Part shown: one piece after another, positions 53,508 to 62,411 of the stretch
Layout: each line of letters begins with the position of its first letter
Numbering within the stretch: position 1 is the stretch's first letter
Assembly: GCF_010669285.1 (NCBI RefSeq)
Contig: NZ_CP048711.1
Span: 2,480,001 to 2,544,000 of the forward strand
Direction: 5' to 3'
DNA length: 64,000 nucleotides
DNA from: Kineobactrum salinum
GTDB lineage: Bacteria > Pseudomonadota > Gammaproteobacteria > Pseudomonadales > Halieaceae
The notes under the pieces: generated by a model
Told to the model about the DNA's origin: nothing
What the model saw: the letters and a program-made list of their open reading frames with translations, nothing else
Database searches by the model: none
Translations under genes and position numbers: made by a program

Positions 53508-53945
53508 ATGAGACAGTTTGATCGTTCCCTGCCCATGGCCCTGCTCAAGGCCCGGGAGGCGGTGATGAGGAAGTTCACGCCACATTTGCGCGAGCACGGT
53601 CTTTCCGCCCAGCAGTGGCGGGTGCTCCGCGCCCTGGTGGAATCCGGAACCCTGGACGCCACCGAAATCGCAGAACGCTGCGCCCTGCTGATGCCCAGTC
53701 TGTCACGGATCGTGCAGAACCTGGAAAAGCGGGGGCTGATTGTCCGGGTCGCCAAGCGGGCCGATCTGCGTCGCAGCCTGGTTTCCCTTACGCCCCAGGG
53801 GACAGCGCTGTTCGAGAAGATCGCGCCCCAGTCGGAGGAGCGCTACCGCTATATCACAGAAAAATTCGGCTACGGCAAACTGGAGCTGTTGTACGAGTTG
53901 CTGGACGAGTTGGTGGAAAAGCTGGAGGACGACAGCACCGCTTGA
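53508..53945 (+). CDS. hpaR: Homoprotocatechuate degradation regulator HpaR (MarR family)
   Basis: 145 residues. The start RQFDRSLPMALLKAREAVMRKFTPHLREHGLSAQQWRVLRAL is the HpaR signature, followed by the MarR winged helix (TEIAERCALLMPSLSRIVQNLEKRGLIVRVAKRADLRRSLVSLTPQG). It is a predicted ligand-released repressor of the divergent hpa operon. Confidence 0.92.
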   Translation: MRQFDRSLPMALLKAREAVMRKFTPHLREHGLSAQQWRVLRALVESGTLDATEIAERCALLMPSLSRIVQNLEKRGLIVRVAKRADLRRSLVSLTPQGTALFEKIAPQSEERYRYITEKFGYGKLELLYELLDELVEKLEDDSTA

Positions 53946-53947
53946 CC

Positions 53948-53985
53948 CCAGTGCCCTGAACCGAACTTTCGATTCAGGACACTGG
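53948..53985. other. Stem-loop between convergent hpaR and LuxR-type genes
   Basis: CCAGTGCCCTGAA (53948-53960) pairs with TTCAGGACACTGG (53973-53985) with one mismatch around a 12-base loop. No T-run follows on either strand; it is possibly a weak bidirectional terminator. Confidence 0.45.
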
Positions 53986-54080
53986 ACTCTGCCGTGAGCT
54001 TCGGTACCCACCGCGCTCCGAGCCCGCCCCTGCGTTGGCCCATTGGTGGCTCTGTTGGCGAGGCTTTGTCCGGCCCCAGG

Positions 54081-54857
54081 TCAACGCGTCAGCGTGCAGC
54101 CCAGGCACAGCGCGAACAGCTCGTTGAGGCTGCTGATCTGCAGTTTGGCGAAGGCGCGCTTGCGCAGGGTCTCCACGGTGGAGGTTTTTACGCCCAGGTC
54201 GAGGCCGATGCCGGCATTGGTCATCCCCAGTAGCGCGCGGGCGCAGACCTGGGATTCGCGCGCGCTGAGACTGCCGCCAAGGCGCTGCAGGATCCCCTCC
54301 AGAGTGCCCGCTTCAGGCAGGGTGGCGGCCTGCCATCCCTGCGGCGGCAGCAGCGCGAAGTGGTGGAAAAGCAGGGCCTTGAGCAGTCGTGCCAGGGCGC
54401 TGAAGCGATCGATATCCAGCGCGGAAAACTCGCCACTGGCCCGATCCCGGTAGAAGTTGATGACCAGCCAGCGGGCGCCGTCGCGGGCGAGAATGGACAG
54501 GCGGTCGATAAGCCCGAAGTTGTCATAGATCTCGCTGCGATACAGGGCGTCGGATATGTCGGCGGCGCGCAGGCGAATTACCAGGGCAGCGTCCTCGCGG
54601 GAGCTGCCGCTGCGCACCAGCTCGGTATTGGGATCGTGGCGATAAAACAGGGATTGTTCATAGGCGCGGCCGGCCCTCGCCGCCAGTGGTTCAGCGCTGC
54701 GGCTTTGCGCTGCGATCAGCCGGGGCACCAGTCGCGGATCGAACAGAAACACGGACATATGGTCAACGACCAGTTCCCGGTAAACAAAATCCAGCACCGT
54801 ACCGGTGAATTCGGGGGCGTCCAGTTGCTCGATCAATTCACTGACGCCATCGAACAA
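54081..54857 (-). CDS. LuxR-type HTH transcriptional regulator
   Basis: About 258 residues. The C-terminal LuxR/GerE helix-turn-helix is LSARESQVCARALLGMTNAGIGLDLGVKTSTVETLRKRAFAKLQISSLNELFAL. The N-terminal 190 residues (VVDHMSVFLFDPRLVPRLIAAQ, YEQSLFYRHDPNTELV) do not look like an acyl-homoserine-lactone or receiver domain. The TTG at 54857 with GGAGG eight bases ahead is preferred; the frame stays open to a TTG at 54953 without a site. It may control the divergent PhyH-type oxygenase. Confidence 0.8.
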   Translation of the reverse strand: MFDGVSELIEQLDAPEFTGTVLDFVYRELVVDHMSVFLFDPRLVPRLIAAQSRSAEPLAARAGRAYEQSLFYRHDPNTELVRSGSSREDAALVIRLRAADISDALYRSEIYDNFGLIDRLSILARDGARWLVINFYRDRASGEFSALDIDRFSALARLLKALLFHHFALLPPQGWQAATLPEAGTLEGILQRLGGSLSARESQVCARALLGMTNAGIGLDLGVKTSTVETLRKRAFAKLQISSLNELFALCLGCTLTR

Positions 54858-54952
54858 GATCTTGACCTCCGGGCCGCCTGTACCTGATTCAGGGGACAGA
54901 CGAGCGCTGCACCCTGGCCTATTCTGTTTATAATCAATATTGGGAGATAACA

Positions 54953-55765
54953 ATGATAAGTCAGAAGCAAATTGAAGAATACCAGGCCAATGGCGCCATT
55001 TGCATTCGCGGTGCAGTGCAGCCGGCCATGGTCCAAACCATGCTGGAGCAACTTGACAGGCACCGTGCCAGCGGCGGTGATCCGGCCACGGCAGAGACCA
55101 GGGAGCTGGCCTTCAGCGACCGCTATCTATACCGCAATCACGCCTGGATGCGGGATTTCATCTTCCGCGCCGGGATTGCGGAAATCGCCGGCCGACTTAT
55201 GGTCTCCCGCACGGCCCGCGTCTATTTTGACCATGTTTTCATGCGCGATGGCGGTACCTCGGCCACCACCCCCTGGCATCAGGACCGGCCCTACTGGCCC
55301 TTCCGTGGGCGCCAGATCGCCTCGGTGTGGGTGGCCCTGACTCCCTCCGATGACAACTCCAGTGCAGTGCACTTCGTGCGGGGCTCCCACCGGTGGGAAA
55401 AAGTCTACAAGCCCCAGGCCTTCGGCACCAAGGCCGTCTGGGCCAGCGATGCCATCGGGGAAGAAATACCGGACTTCTGGCAGGACCGGCAGGGCCACGA
55501 ACTGCTCAGCTGGGCGACGGAGCCTGGCGACGTGGTGGTATTCGGCGGGGACATCCTGCATGCGGCGGGGCGCAACGCGGCGCGCGACCGGCGCCGGGCG
55601 GCGCTGTCGATCCGCTACCTGGGTGACGACGTGAGCTGGGACCCACGGTCGGGCACTGACCCGATCATCACCCAGGATGATGTGAAGATCCGGCCCGGCG
55701 AGCTGGCCAGTGGAGACGAAAATGCGTTTCCGCTGGCGTGGCAGCTGCAGGACGGTCCGGCTTGA
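54953..55765 (+). CDS. Phytanoyl-CoA dioxygenase (PhyH) family oxygenase
   Basis: 270-residue Fe(II)/2-oxoglutarate oxygenase. Iron ligands: HxD in TTPWHQDRPYW and the distal His in DVVVFGGDILHAAGRN; the following RRAALSIRYLGDD has the Arg for 2-oxoglutarate. VWVALTPSDDNSSAVHFVRGSH is typical PhyH. GGGAG precedes the ATG. Substrate unknown. Confidence 0.88.
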   Translation: MISQKQIEEYQANGAICIRGAVQPAMVQTMLEQLDRHRASGGDPATAETRELAFSDRYLYRNHAWMRDFIFRAGIAEIAGRLMVSRTARVYFDHVFMRDGGTSATTPWHQDRPYWPFRGRQIASVWVALTPSDDNSSAVHFVRGSHRWEKVYKPQAFGTKAVWASDAIGEEIPDFWQDRQGHELLSWATEPGDVVVFGGDILHAAGRNAARDRRRAALSIRYLGDDVSWDPRSGTDPIITQDDVKIRPGELASGDENAFPLAWQLQDGPA

Positions 55766-55791
55766 TCAAGTGAATGCGGGCATCGGCACCC

Positions 55792-56436
55792 TCAGCTTGT
55801 GCCGCCGCGGACGTGGGGAAGGGATTGCTCCCTGAACCACAGGTTACAGGCCCATTTCTCCCCCTCCGTCACCGGTGCGCCGCCATGCAGGCTGTCGGGA
55901 TGGCGCTGGTTGGTGCCGGGAAACACATTGTGAAACAGTACCAGGCGGCCCTGGCGGGCGGGGATCTCCAGCCCGATTTTGGGGAACACGGTGCCGCCCC
56001 CCGCGGTAACCGTATTGAGGTATAGCAGGCAGGTCGCCAGGCGCTGGCCGCCGCGGGCCATGCAGCGCTGGCCACGCTCGGTGCCGGCGTCCCAGGCATC
56101 GTAGTGGGGTGCGTACTGCTGGCCGGGACCGTAGTGGATCACCTGCAGGGATTCAGCGCGTTCCAGCGGAATACCGACCAGTGCGCTGATGCGCCGACAC
56201 AGAGACAGCACCGGCGGGCTGGCGTCGTGCCTGACCCAGCAGTTGCGACCGCTGCGGCCGGCACTGGCGATGCCCTGCCTGGCGTCGCTGACCAGCGCCT
56301 GTTGCAGGCGGGGCGTGGCGATGGCCAGCAGACTGGCCACTTCCTCCTCGCTGGCGAAGTCGTCGATCTGCTGGACCAGCGGCAGCTGGTGGAGAAGTCT
56401 GCCGGTGGCAAAGCTGTGGCTGGCGGCGGGTTCCAT
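55792..56436 (-). CDS. Prolyl 4-hydroxylase-like 2OG-Fe(II) oxygenase
   Basis: 214 residues. The P4Hc fold has iron ligands HxD in QYAPHYDAWD and the distal His in DSLHGGAPVTEGEKWACNLWFRE. ATCLLYLNTVTAGGGTVFPKIGLEIPARQGRLVLFHN completes the jelly roll. Convergent with the PhyH gene and 17 bases downstream of the autotransporter gene, so probably the end of that transcript. Confidence 0.87.
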   Translation of the reverse strand: MEPAASHSFATGRLLHQLPLVQQIDDFASEEEVASLLAIATPRLQQALVSDARQGIASAGRSGRNCWVRHDASPPVLSLCRRISALVGIPLERAESLQVIHYGPGQQYAPHYDAWDAGTERGQRCMARGGQRLATCLLYLNTVTAGGGTVFPKIGLEIPARQGRLVLFHNVFPGTNQRHPDSLHGGAPVTEGEKWACNLWFREQSLPHVRGGTS

Positions 56437-56453
56437 GGTCGTGACAAAGCGCC

Positions 56454-57923
56454 TCAGAACACGCCGCGCAGGCCCAGGGTGACCACATTTGCACTGGTGT
56501 CAGACAGGCCGACCGTGCTGTTGTACTGGACGAAACCGAACAGGCCATTGGCAAACTGCGCGGACAGACCCAGGGTCAGTTCGAAGAAATTCTCGTCGGG
56601 GTCGTCGGTGGGGGTGCGGAAGCTGATGGTGCTGCCCGGCTGGGCAAAGGCGTAGCTGTATTCCAGCGCCTGCGATTCATTGTCGAACTCGTGGCGCCAT
56701 TCAACTCCCGCATAGGGCTGCAGCACACCAAAGCCGGTGCTGGTGGCGTGGCGCAGCATCACGCCGACGATTGACTGCACGGATTGCGTATCCTGGTCGC
56801 TGTAGCGCAGAGCCAGGCCGCCGCTCGCGTTTGCCTCGCGCTCTTCGAAGCCGTCGATATCGATATCCAGGTAGTCCATGCCCGCGTACAGGTCCAGCGT
56901 GGTCGCGCCGCTGCCGAAGATTCTGCCGCCGGTGAGCTGGCCACCCAGCTGGCTGCTGTCGGTACTGCCGTCGAAGCGTCGGTCCAAAGTGAGGCCTGCG
57001 CCTGTGCCGGTGGCCTCGGGCGCGGCGGCGATAGAGGTCAGCCGCACGAGATCGAAGTCATTGCGACCGTAGCTGAGAATGCCGTTCAGATAATAGTCTT
57101 CCAGGCCGTAGACAAAGAAGCCGGACAAGCTGTAGCCATCGCTTTCTATCTTGCCGCCGGCGGAGCTGCTCACCAGGGCACCGGCCGGGTCGCGGTCCAG
57201 GTCCACGTCATAGCTCGCGTAGCCCAGGGCAAGCCCCAGCGCCAGGCCGTTGTCGAAGGCGTAGTCGGCACCCAGGGTCAGGCCGTAGGAATCGAAATCG
57301 TAGCCGCTTTCATTGCTGGTCTGGTCGCGGTCGCCCCAGCCAATGGCCGCATTGCCGAACCAGGCCCAGCCGGTATCGGCGTCGCGGTCAGCGCTCGCAC
57401 CGGTGCCTCCGGCGGGCGCGCCCGCGTTTGCTGCCAGCCCCTCAGCCAGGTCCATGCCGTTGAAGTTGAAGGCCACCGGGGACAGGGTGCTGCGGGCACC
57501 GCGGCGAATCGCATCCATGCGCACTCCGAGGTTGGTGAACTGGCGGTTGGTACTCTCGGTGGCCAGCCGGGTCTGGCTGGAGACTTCCTCTCCGGAGAAC
57601 TGGCGGATGGCGTCGAAAACATCATCGGGGCTGGAATAGCCATAGCCGTTGGGCGGTGTGGTACCGGTCAGGCCCAGGACGGTGCCGGACATTTCGCGAC
57701 AGCGATTGAACAGGTCCTGTCGTTCCGCTGTTTGCGGGCCGGCGGCCCCCAGTTCCAGGCAGGTGGCCCGAATGGCGTTGCCGGCATCGACAATAAACTG
57801 TGATGCTCCCTGGTTCTCGAGAATCTGACCAACATCGGTGGCCTCCAGCCGCTGCGCCTGCGTCAGCGTCGCCGAACCGAGCAACAGCAGGCCGACCACC
57901 CCACCCCTGATTTTCTTCTGCAT
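56454..57923 (-). CDS. Autotransporter beta-domain outer-membrane protein
   Basis: 489 residues. A signal peptide (GGVVGLLLLGSATLTQAQ) precedes a short helical region of about 130 residues with two cysteines (RATCLELG, FNRCREM). A barrel domain of about 290 residues with alternating strands (WAWFGNAAIGWGDRD, YGLTLGADYAFDNGLALGLALGYASYDVD) ends in VTLGLRGVF, with the C-terminal aromatic residue needed for Bam insertion. There is no long passenger, so it may be a cell-surface barrel rather than a secreted toxin. Confidence 0.85.
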   Translation of the reverse strand: MQKKIRGGVVGLLLLGSATLTQAQRLEATDVGQILENQGASQFIVDAGNAIRATCLELGAAGPQTAERQDLFNRCREMSGTVLGLTGTTPPNGYGYSSPDDVFDAIRQFSGEEVSSQTRLATESTNRQFTNLGVRMDAIRRGARSTLSPVAFNFNGMDLAEGLAANAGAPAGGTGASADRDADTGWAWFGNAAIGWGDRDQTSNESGYDFDSYGLTLGADYAFDNGLALGLALGYASYDVDLDRDPAGALVSSSAGGKIESDGYSLSGFFVYGLEDYYLNGILSYGRNDFDLVRLTSIAAAPEATGTGAGLTLDRRFDGSTDSSQLGGQLTGGRIFGSGATTLDLYAGMDYLDIDIDGFEEREANASGGLALRYSDQDTQSVQSIVGVMLRHATSTGFGVLQPYAGVEWRHEFDNESQALEYSYAFAQPGSTISFRTPTDDPDENFFELTLGLSAQFANGLFGFVQYNSTVGLSDTSANVVTLGLRGVF

Positions 57924-58205
57924 CCCTCTTCCCCTCGTGATTGCGCCCCGGCAGGGGCCGTCGACTGATAGTTATTCTGGTCCTGTGCCGCCGGTGCGGG
58001 AACTGACAGCGGGACGGTTTAACCTGGAAAGTGTAGCCCAGCCTGTTCCGGGCGCAAACACTATTGCCGGCCTGATCGCAAGTAACCATGGCGGGGCGGC
58101 CCGGCCCGGCCCGCTTTTCATCCCCGGTCCACTGGAGTAACCTGTGGTCAGGCTTATAATGGTGAGGTACACGCCAGCCGGGTCAACATCGCGAGGCCAC
58201 TAGCC

Positions 58206-59678
58206 GTGGATACGACTTACGGGGTGACGCTGCAGGGGGATGATACTGCCGAGGCGCCCCCGGTGTACAGCAAGCCCCAGCCCGCCCCTGCTCCCGGCAT
58301 GGTGCTGCGGGGTCGTTTTGTCCTGGAGCAAATGCTCGGCTCCGGCGGCATGAGCAAAGTGTTCCTTGCCCTGGACCGCGAGCTGGAGGATTCCAACCCC
58401 TATGTCGCCATCAAGGTGCTGGGCGACACGTTCAAGGATCACCCGCAGGCGCTGACTTCGCTGCGCCGCGAGGTGAACAATTCCCGCCAGCTCAACCACC
58501 CCAATATTGTCGGCGTCTACCACTTTGACCGCGACGGCGACATTGTCTTCATGGTGATGGAGTACATGCGCGGCCAACCGCTGGACGAGTTCCTGCGCAA
58601 GCACCCGGAGGGCCTGCCCTGGGACGAGGCATGGCACATCATCCACGGCTGCGGCGAGGCGCTGGGCTATATGCACCAGCACGGTGTCATTCACTCGGAT
58701 TTCAAGCCTGGCAATGTATTCCTGACCGAGAACAACGAGATCAAGGTGCTGGACCTGGGTATCGCCCGCACCCTGGACGAGACACTCGCAACACAGAACA
58801 CCACCCGGTTTGAGGCCGAGGCGCTGATGGCACTGACGCCGCAATACGCCAGCTGCGAGATGTTCGAGGGACAGCCGCCGGACCGGCGCGATGATATCTA
58901 TGCGCTGGGCTGCGTGGCCTACCAACTGCTGACCGGCAGGCATCCCTTTGATGGCGCCCGGGCGATCGATGCCCGCAGCAACGGCCTGGTGCCGATGCGT
59001 CCCGCCGGCCTGCGCAACAGGCAGTGGCAGGCTCTTCTGCAAACCCTGGCGCACCGGCGCCGCGAGCGTACCACTACCGCTGCCGGGTTCCTCGATGCGT
59101 TCGGCCCTGTGTTGCGCGGCAAGAACGCGGCGCCCTGGATCGCGGTGTCGGTACTGATGCTGGTAGTGGTGCTGGCCACGGGGGGCTGGCAAATGTACCG
59201 GGGGTCGCCGGAGCAGCGATTTATCGACGAGCTGCTGGTGCAGTACCGCGACCTGGGAAATTCCGGGACTGGAGATCAGCAGCTGGGGCTGTGGCTGGAA
59301 CAGGGCGCGCAGAATGTCGCCCTGGCTACCGCTGCCTACGCCAGCGAGGAGTTCGATCGCGGCAATTATTTTCTGCATGGCGGCACCAGCTCGGCGCACT
59401 GGGTTTACGATCTGGTATTGCGGCAGGCTCCGGATGAGGCCAGCAAGCGCGAAGCGGCCCAGGGGATGCTGGAGTTGGCTGCCGCCTATGAGTTCCCGGT
59501 CCAGCGTCTGCTGGAACTGGAGCGCGAGCGTGAGGCGCTGGAGCTCGCCTGCCGGGGCCTTTCCGTCAACAAACATAATCGCGGGCTGCGTGAGCTGCTG
59601 TCAACATTGTTGGACAGGGTGGCCAATCCCGGCAACCTCAGTGCCTGCAAGGCGCTGCCCGGGAACCTGCTGCGCTGA
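58206..59678 (+). CDS. Membrane-anchored eukaryotic-type Ser/Thr protein kinase
   Basis: 490 residues from GTG 58206. Kinase domain: glycine loop LGSGGMSKVFLA near residue 44, ATP Lys in VAIKVLG, the catalytic loop HSDFKPGNVFL near 163 (HSD in place of HRD), DLG for DFG near 184 and LTPQYASCEMFEG as activation segment. One membrane helix (about 309-332) is followed by a C-terminal extracytoplasmic domain of about 155 residues. HSD kinases are usually non-RD. It lies 55 bases before the caspase-like gene, so the two are very likely co-expressed. Confidence 0.88.
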   Translation: MDTTYGVTLQGDDTAEAPPVYSKPQPAPAPGMVLRGRFVLEQMLGSGGMSKVFLALDRELEDSNPYVAIKVLGDTFKDHPQALTSLRREVNNSRQLNHPNIVGVYHFDRDGDIVFMVMEYMRGQPLDEFLRKHPEGLPWDEAWHIIHGCGEALGYMHQHGVIHSDFKPGNVFLTENNEIKVLDLGIARTLDETLATQNTTRFEAEALMALTPQYASCEMFEGQPPDRRDDIYALGCVAYQLLTGRHPFDGARAIDARSNGLVPMRPAGLRNRQWQALLQTLAHRRRERTTTAAGFLDAFGPVLRGKNAAPWIAVSVLMLVVVLATGGWQMYRGSPEQRFIDELLVQYRDLGNSGTGDQQLGLWLEQGAQNVALATAAYASEEFDRGNYFLHGGTSSAHWVYDLVLRQAPDEASKREAAQGMLELAAAYEFPVQRLLELEREREALELACRGLSVNKHNRGLRELLSTLLDRVANPGNLSACKALPGNLLR

Positions 59679-59733
59679 GCAGTGCCCGAGCACTCACACA
59701 ACCCGCGTCAGGATCCGGAGGGGGACGAATACC

Positions 59734-61977
59734 ATGAAGCACCTGCAGCTGTATCTGATGACAACCCTGCTCATCTGCACCGCCACCAGTCTCGCCCAGG
59801 CACCCGTGGTCGACACCCCGGAGCGCGACAGTGCCGAGTTCAAGGAGTTCGAAGTGGTGCCCTGCCTGTTGCCACCGCGGGTACGCCGGCTGGGCGGCCT
59901 GGTCTATCCCGAGCGCCGGCAACTGGTGCAGACCACGGCCAAGGCCTGTGAGTTGCGCGGGGGTGAATACACGGTCTATGACCGGGCGACCCCGGAGTCT
60001 TCTATGGCCTTCTTTCTGCCGCTGGCCGAGGAGGGCGACCCCGTCGCCCAGACCCAGCTGGGTGAGGTCTATCAGTATTTGTTTGCCGAGCCGCGCTATG
60101 CAGAGGCCCTGAGCTGGTACCAGCGGGCGGCGGAACAGGGTCATGTGACCGCGTTGCGCCGGCTGGCCCATCTGCATGAAAACGGGCTGGGAGTGGAACG
60201 CGACACGCTGCTGGCCACCAACCTGTGGCGTCAGGCGACTGGCCTGGCGGATGACCTGGTACTGGCTTCCAGCCTGGACGCGGCCAGAACCGAGGCCGAG
60301 CAGCGGGTGGCGCAACTGACCGGCCAGCTACAGCAGCGCAATGCCGAAGCCGACGCGCTGCGGCTGGAGCTGGCCCAGGCCCGCGCCGGCATGGCCGGGC
60401 GGCGCGATCAACTGCGGCAGGCACAACGAGAGCTGCAGGCACTGCAGCAGCAATTGGCCGCCGCGCGCAGCGAGCAGAGCAGCAGCGCTCCGGGACGGGT
60501 GACGGCGCTGGAGCGGGAGTTGCGGGAGCGCCAGCAGACCATTGATGACCAGCAATTCCAGCTGGACAGCTTGGAGGCCACGCTGGACGCACAGCAGGCA
60601 AAGCTGCTGGCCAGTGTGCGACAGGTGGAGTTGGAAAACCGCCGCCTGCAGAGCGAACTGGAGCGGGTGTCGGCCATGTCCGAGCTGGAGCTGGCCGAGG
60701 CGCGCGAGGCCCTGGCAACGCGTGACCGGGAAATCAACCGCCTGCGTGAGGAGCAGGCCGCGATGGCGACCGAACTGGAGCAGCGGGAGCTGTCCCTGGC
60801 GGCGCTGGACCAGCAGCTGGCCCGGCTGCACGATGCCGCCGACAGCGGTGCCCGGGAACAGGCCCGGCAGTTGGAGGCTGAACGCCAGCGCCAGGCCCGG
60901 TTACTGGAGGACAGCCGCCGGCAGATCGGCACGCTGAGCAGCGAGCTGGCCGGGATAGAGACAGAGGCTGACAGTTTGCGCGTGCAACTGGACGTGGCGC
61001 TCAACGAGAAACAGCAGGCGGAGGCCAAACTGGCCCAGACCGAGTCGGCGCTGGTAACCCTGCGCCAGCAGGCAGCTGCTGCGGAGCAGGATCTGGCAGC
61101 CCTGCACAGCGAGCTCGATGCGACCCGCGCCGAGCGCGACCAGCTCAATGCCGCCATCGCCGCCGCCAGCGCTGACGAGACCGGGCGCAGCGCCGAACTC
61201 CAGCGTTTGCGCGAGGCCCTTGCGGCCAGGGATGCCGAGCTGGCCAGGCAGCAGGCGGCAATCGCCGAGGTCGATGCCCGGGCCCGCCGCTACCGCCAGG
61301 AAGTGGCGGAGCTGCGCGAACAGTGGAACCTGCAGGTGGCTACTCGCAGTGTGATGGAGCCGTTGCCGGATACCTCGCGGCTGCGTATCCCCAAAGATAT
61401 CAAGGTGGGCAGGTATCATGCGCTGGTCATCGGCAACAACAACTACCAGCATCTGCGCAAGCTGAGTTTTGCCCACAACGATGCCCGGGCGGTGCACGAG
61501 GTCCTGACCCAGCGCTACCGCTTTGAATCCGAGCTGTTGCTTGATGCGACCCGCGGCGACATCTTCCGCCGGGTCGATGCGCTGAAGGAATCGCTGCAAC
61601 CGCAGGACTCTCTGCTGATCTACTACGCCGGGCACGGCGCCGAGGATGGCTCCGACAGCTACTGGATGGGGGTCGACGCCGTTTCGGCCTCTCCCGGCGC
61701 ACAGGAAATGTACGGTGTCTCCAGCAGTGCCCTGGCCCGCTGGCTGGCGCTGCTGCCCGCCCATCACGTGCTGGTGATCGCGGACTCCTGCTATTCCGGC
61801 CGCGGCATCGTTACCTCCGGTGGCATAAAGCTGCGCGAGGAGGAAATCCAGAAGAACCTCAAGTTCTACCTGCAGAATCGGGCCCGCACGGTGTTGACCT
61901 CGGGCGGTGTGGTGCCGGTACCGGACGGGGGAGCGGGCGATCATTCGGTCTTTACCAGGGCCTGGTGGGGCTGCTGA
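59734..61977 (+). CDS. Exported Sel1-repeat, coiled-coil, caspase-like (C14) protein
   Basis: ATG 59734 with GGAGGGGG ahead. Order: signal peptide (LYLMTTLLICTATSLAQA); Sel1-like repeats at about 90-165 (DPVAQTQLGEVYQ, AEALSWYQRAAEQGHVTALRRLAHLHENGLGV); a very long Gln/Glu/Ala-rich coiled coil at about 180-530; caspase domain from about 556 (YHALVIGNNNYQHLRKLSFAHNDARAV). The catalytic pair is His634 in YYAGHGAED and Cys686 in IADSCYSGRG. The frame ends early at 61977 after SVFTR. The remaining about 60 residues continue in another frame to 62159, and one extra G near 61958-61962 would restore 808 residues. Both catalytic residues precede the break. Confidence 0.85.
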   Translation: MKHLQLYLMTTLLICTATSLAQAPVVDTPERDSAEFKEFEVVPCLLPPRVRRLGGLVYPERRQLVQTTAKACELRGGEYTVYDRATPESSMAFFLPLAEEGDPVAQTQLGEVYQYLFAEPRYAEALSWYQRAAEQGHVTALRRLAHLHENGLGVERDTLLATNLWRQATGLADDLVLASSLDAARTEAEQRVAQLTGQLQQRNAEADALRLELAQARAGMAGRRDQLRQAQRELQALQQQLAAARSEQSSSAPGRVTALERELRERQQTIDDQQFQLDSLEATLDAQQAKLLASVRQVELENRRLQSELERVSAMSELELAEAREALATRDREINRLREEQAAMATELEQRELSLAALDQQLARLHDAADSGAREQARQLEAERQRQARLLEDSRRQIGTLSSELAGIETEADSLRVQLDVALNEKQQAEAKLAQTESALVTLRQQAAAAEQDLAALHSELDATRAERDQLNAAIAAASADETGRSAELQRLREALAARDAELARQQAAIAEVDARARRYRQEVAELREQWNLQVATRSVMEPLPDTSRLRIPKDIKVGRYHALVIGNNNYQHLRKLSFAHNDARAVHEVLTQRYRFESELLLDATRGDIFRRVDALKESLQPQDSLLIYYAGHGAEDGSDSYWMGVDAVSASPGAQEMYGVSSSALARWLALLPAHHVLVIADSCYSGRGIVTSGGIKLREEEIQKNLKFYLQNRARTVLTSGGVVPVPDGGAGDHSVFTRAWWGC

Positions 61978-62159
61978 ACCAGAACCAGGGGGTGCTGTTC
62001 GACAATGACCTGTATGCCCATCTCAAGGAGCGGGTGCGCTATGGCACCGATGCCAACGTGACGGTGCCGGAGCCGATCTTTGGCCGCATCGAGATCAACG
62101 ACGGCCACGGCTCGGGCCAGTTCGCCTTCTTGCACCCCAATCTCACCGGCCGGCGCTAG
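61965..62159 (+). pseudogene. Out-of-frame C-terminal remainder of the caspase-like gene
   Basis: Reads LVGLLNQNQGVLFDNDLYAHLKERVRYGTDANVTVPEPIFGRIEINDGHGSGQFAFLHP, a normal end for this caspase family (closing with a beta segment). It has no start signal of its own and belongs to the gene at 59734. Confidence 0.8.
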
Positions 62160-62189
62160 GGCGCCGCCAGATTGGTCAGAAGTGCCTGA

Positions 62190-62376
62190 AAGGTGAGCGG
62201 AACTTTGACTCACTCCGGCGTCAGGTCGGCGTCCTGGGAGGGTGCTTTCGAGACCGTTTGCAGCATGGATGCTGCAACCGAGCCCCCATGGACGGGTTTA
62301 CGGCGTGTCTCGAAAGCACCCTCCCAGGATGCCGACCGAGCTACGAAGTCCAAAAATCCTGAAGTAAGGGCCATTC
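62190..62376. repeat. Family A structured intergenic repeat, copy 5 (reverse orientation)
   Basis: Relative to copies 2 and 4 it is inverted. Arms at about 62224-62254 and 62308-62337 are complementary and contain TTTCGAGAC/GTCTCGAAA. The hairpin TGCAGC-ATGGAT-GCTGCA is at 62259-62276. The GGCCATTC end (62369-62376) is kept; the other terminus is degenerate. Lies between the convergent caspase and epmB ends. Confidence 0.85.
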
Positions 62377-62411
62377 GTCTTAAAGGAGATTTTGGCGGGG
62401 TCAGCCAGCAG

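Noticed and set aside
58200-59576. A 458-residue minus-strand frame over the kinase gene
   Set aside because: Gln/His-rich shadow; the plus strand encodes a clear kinase.
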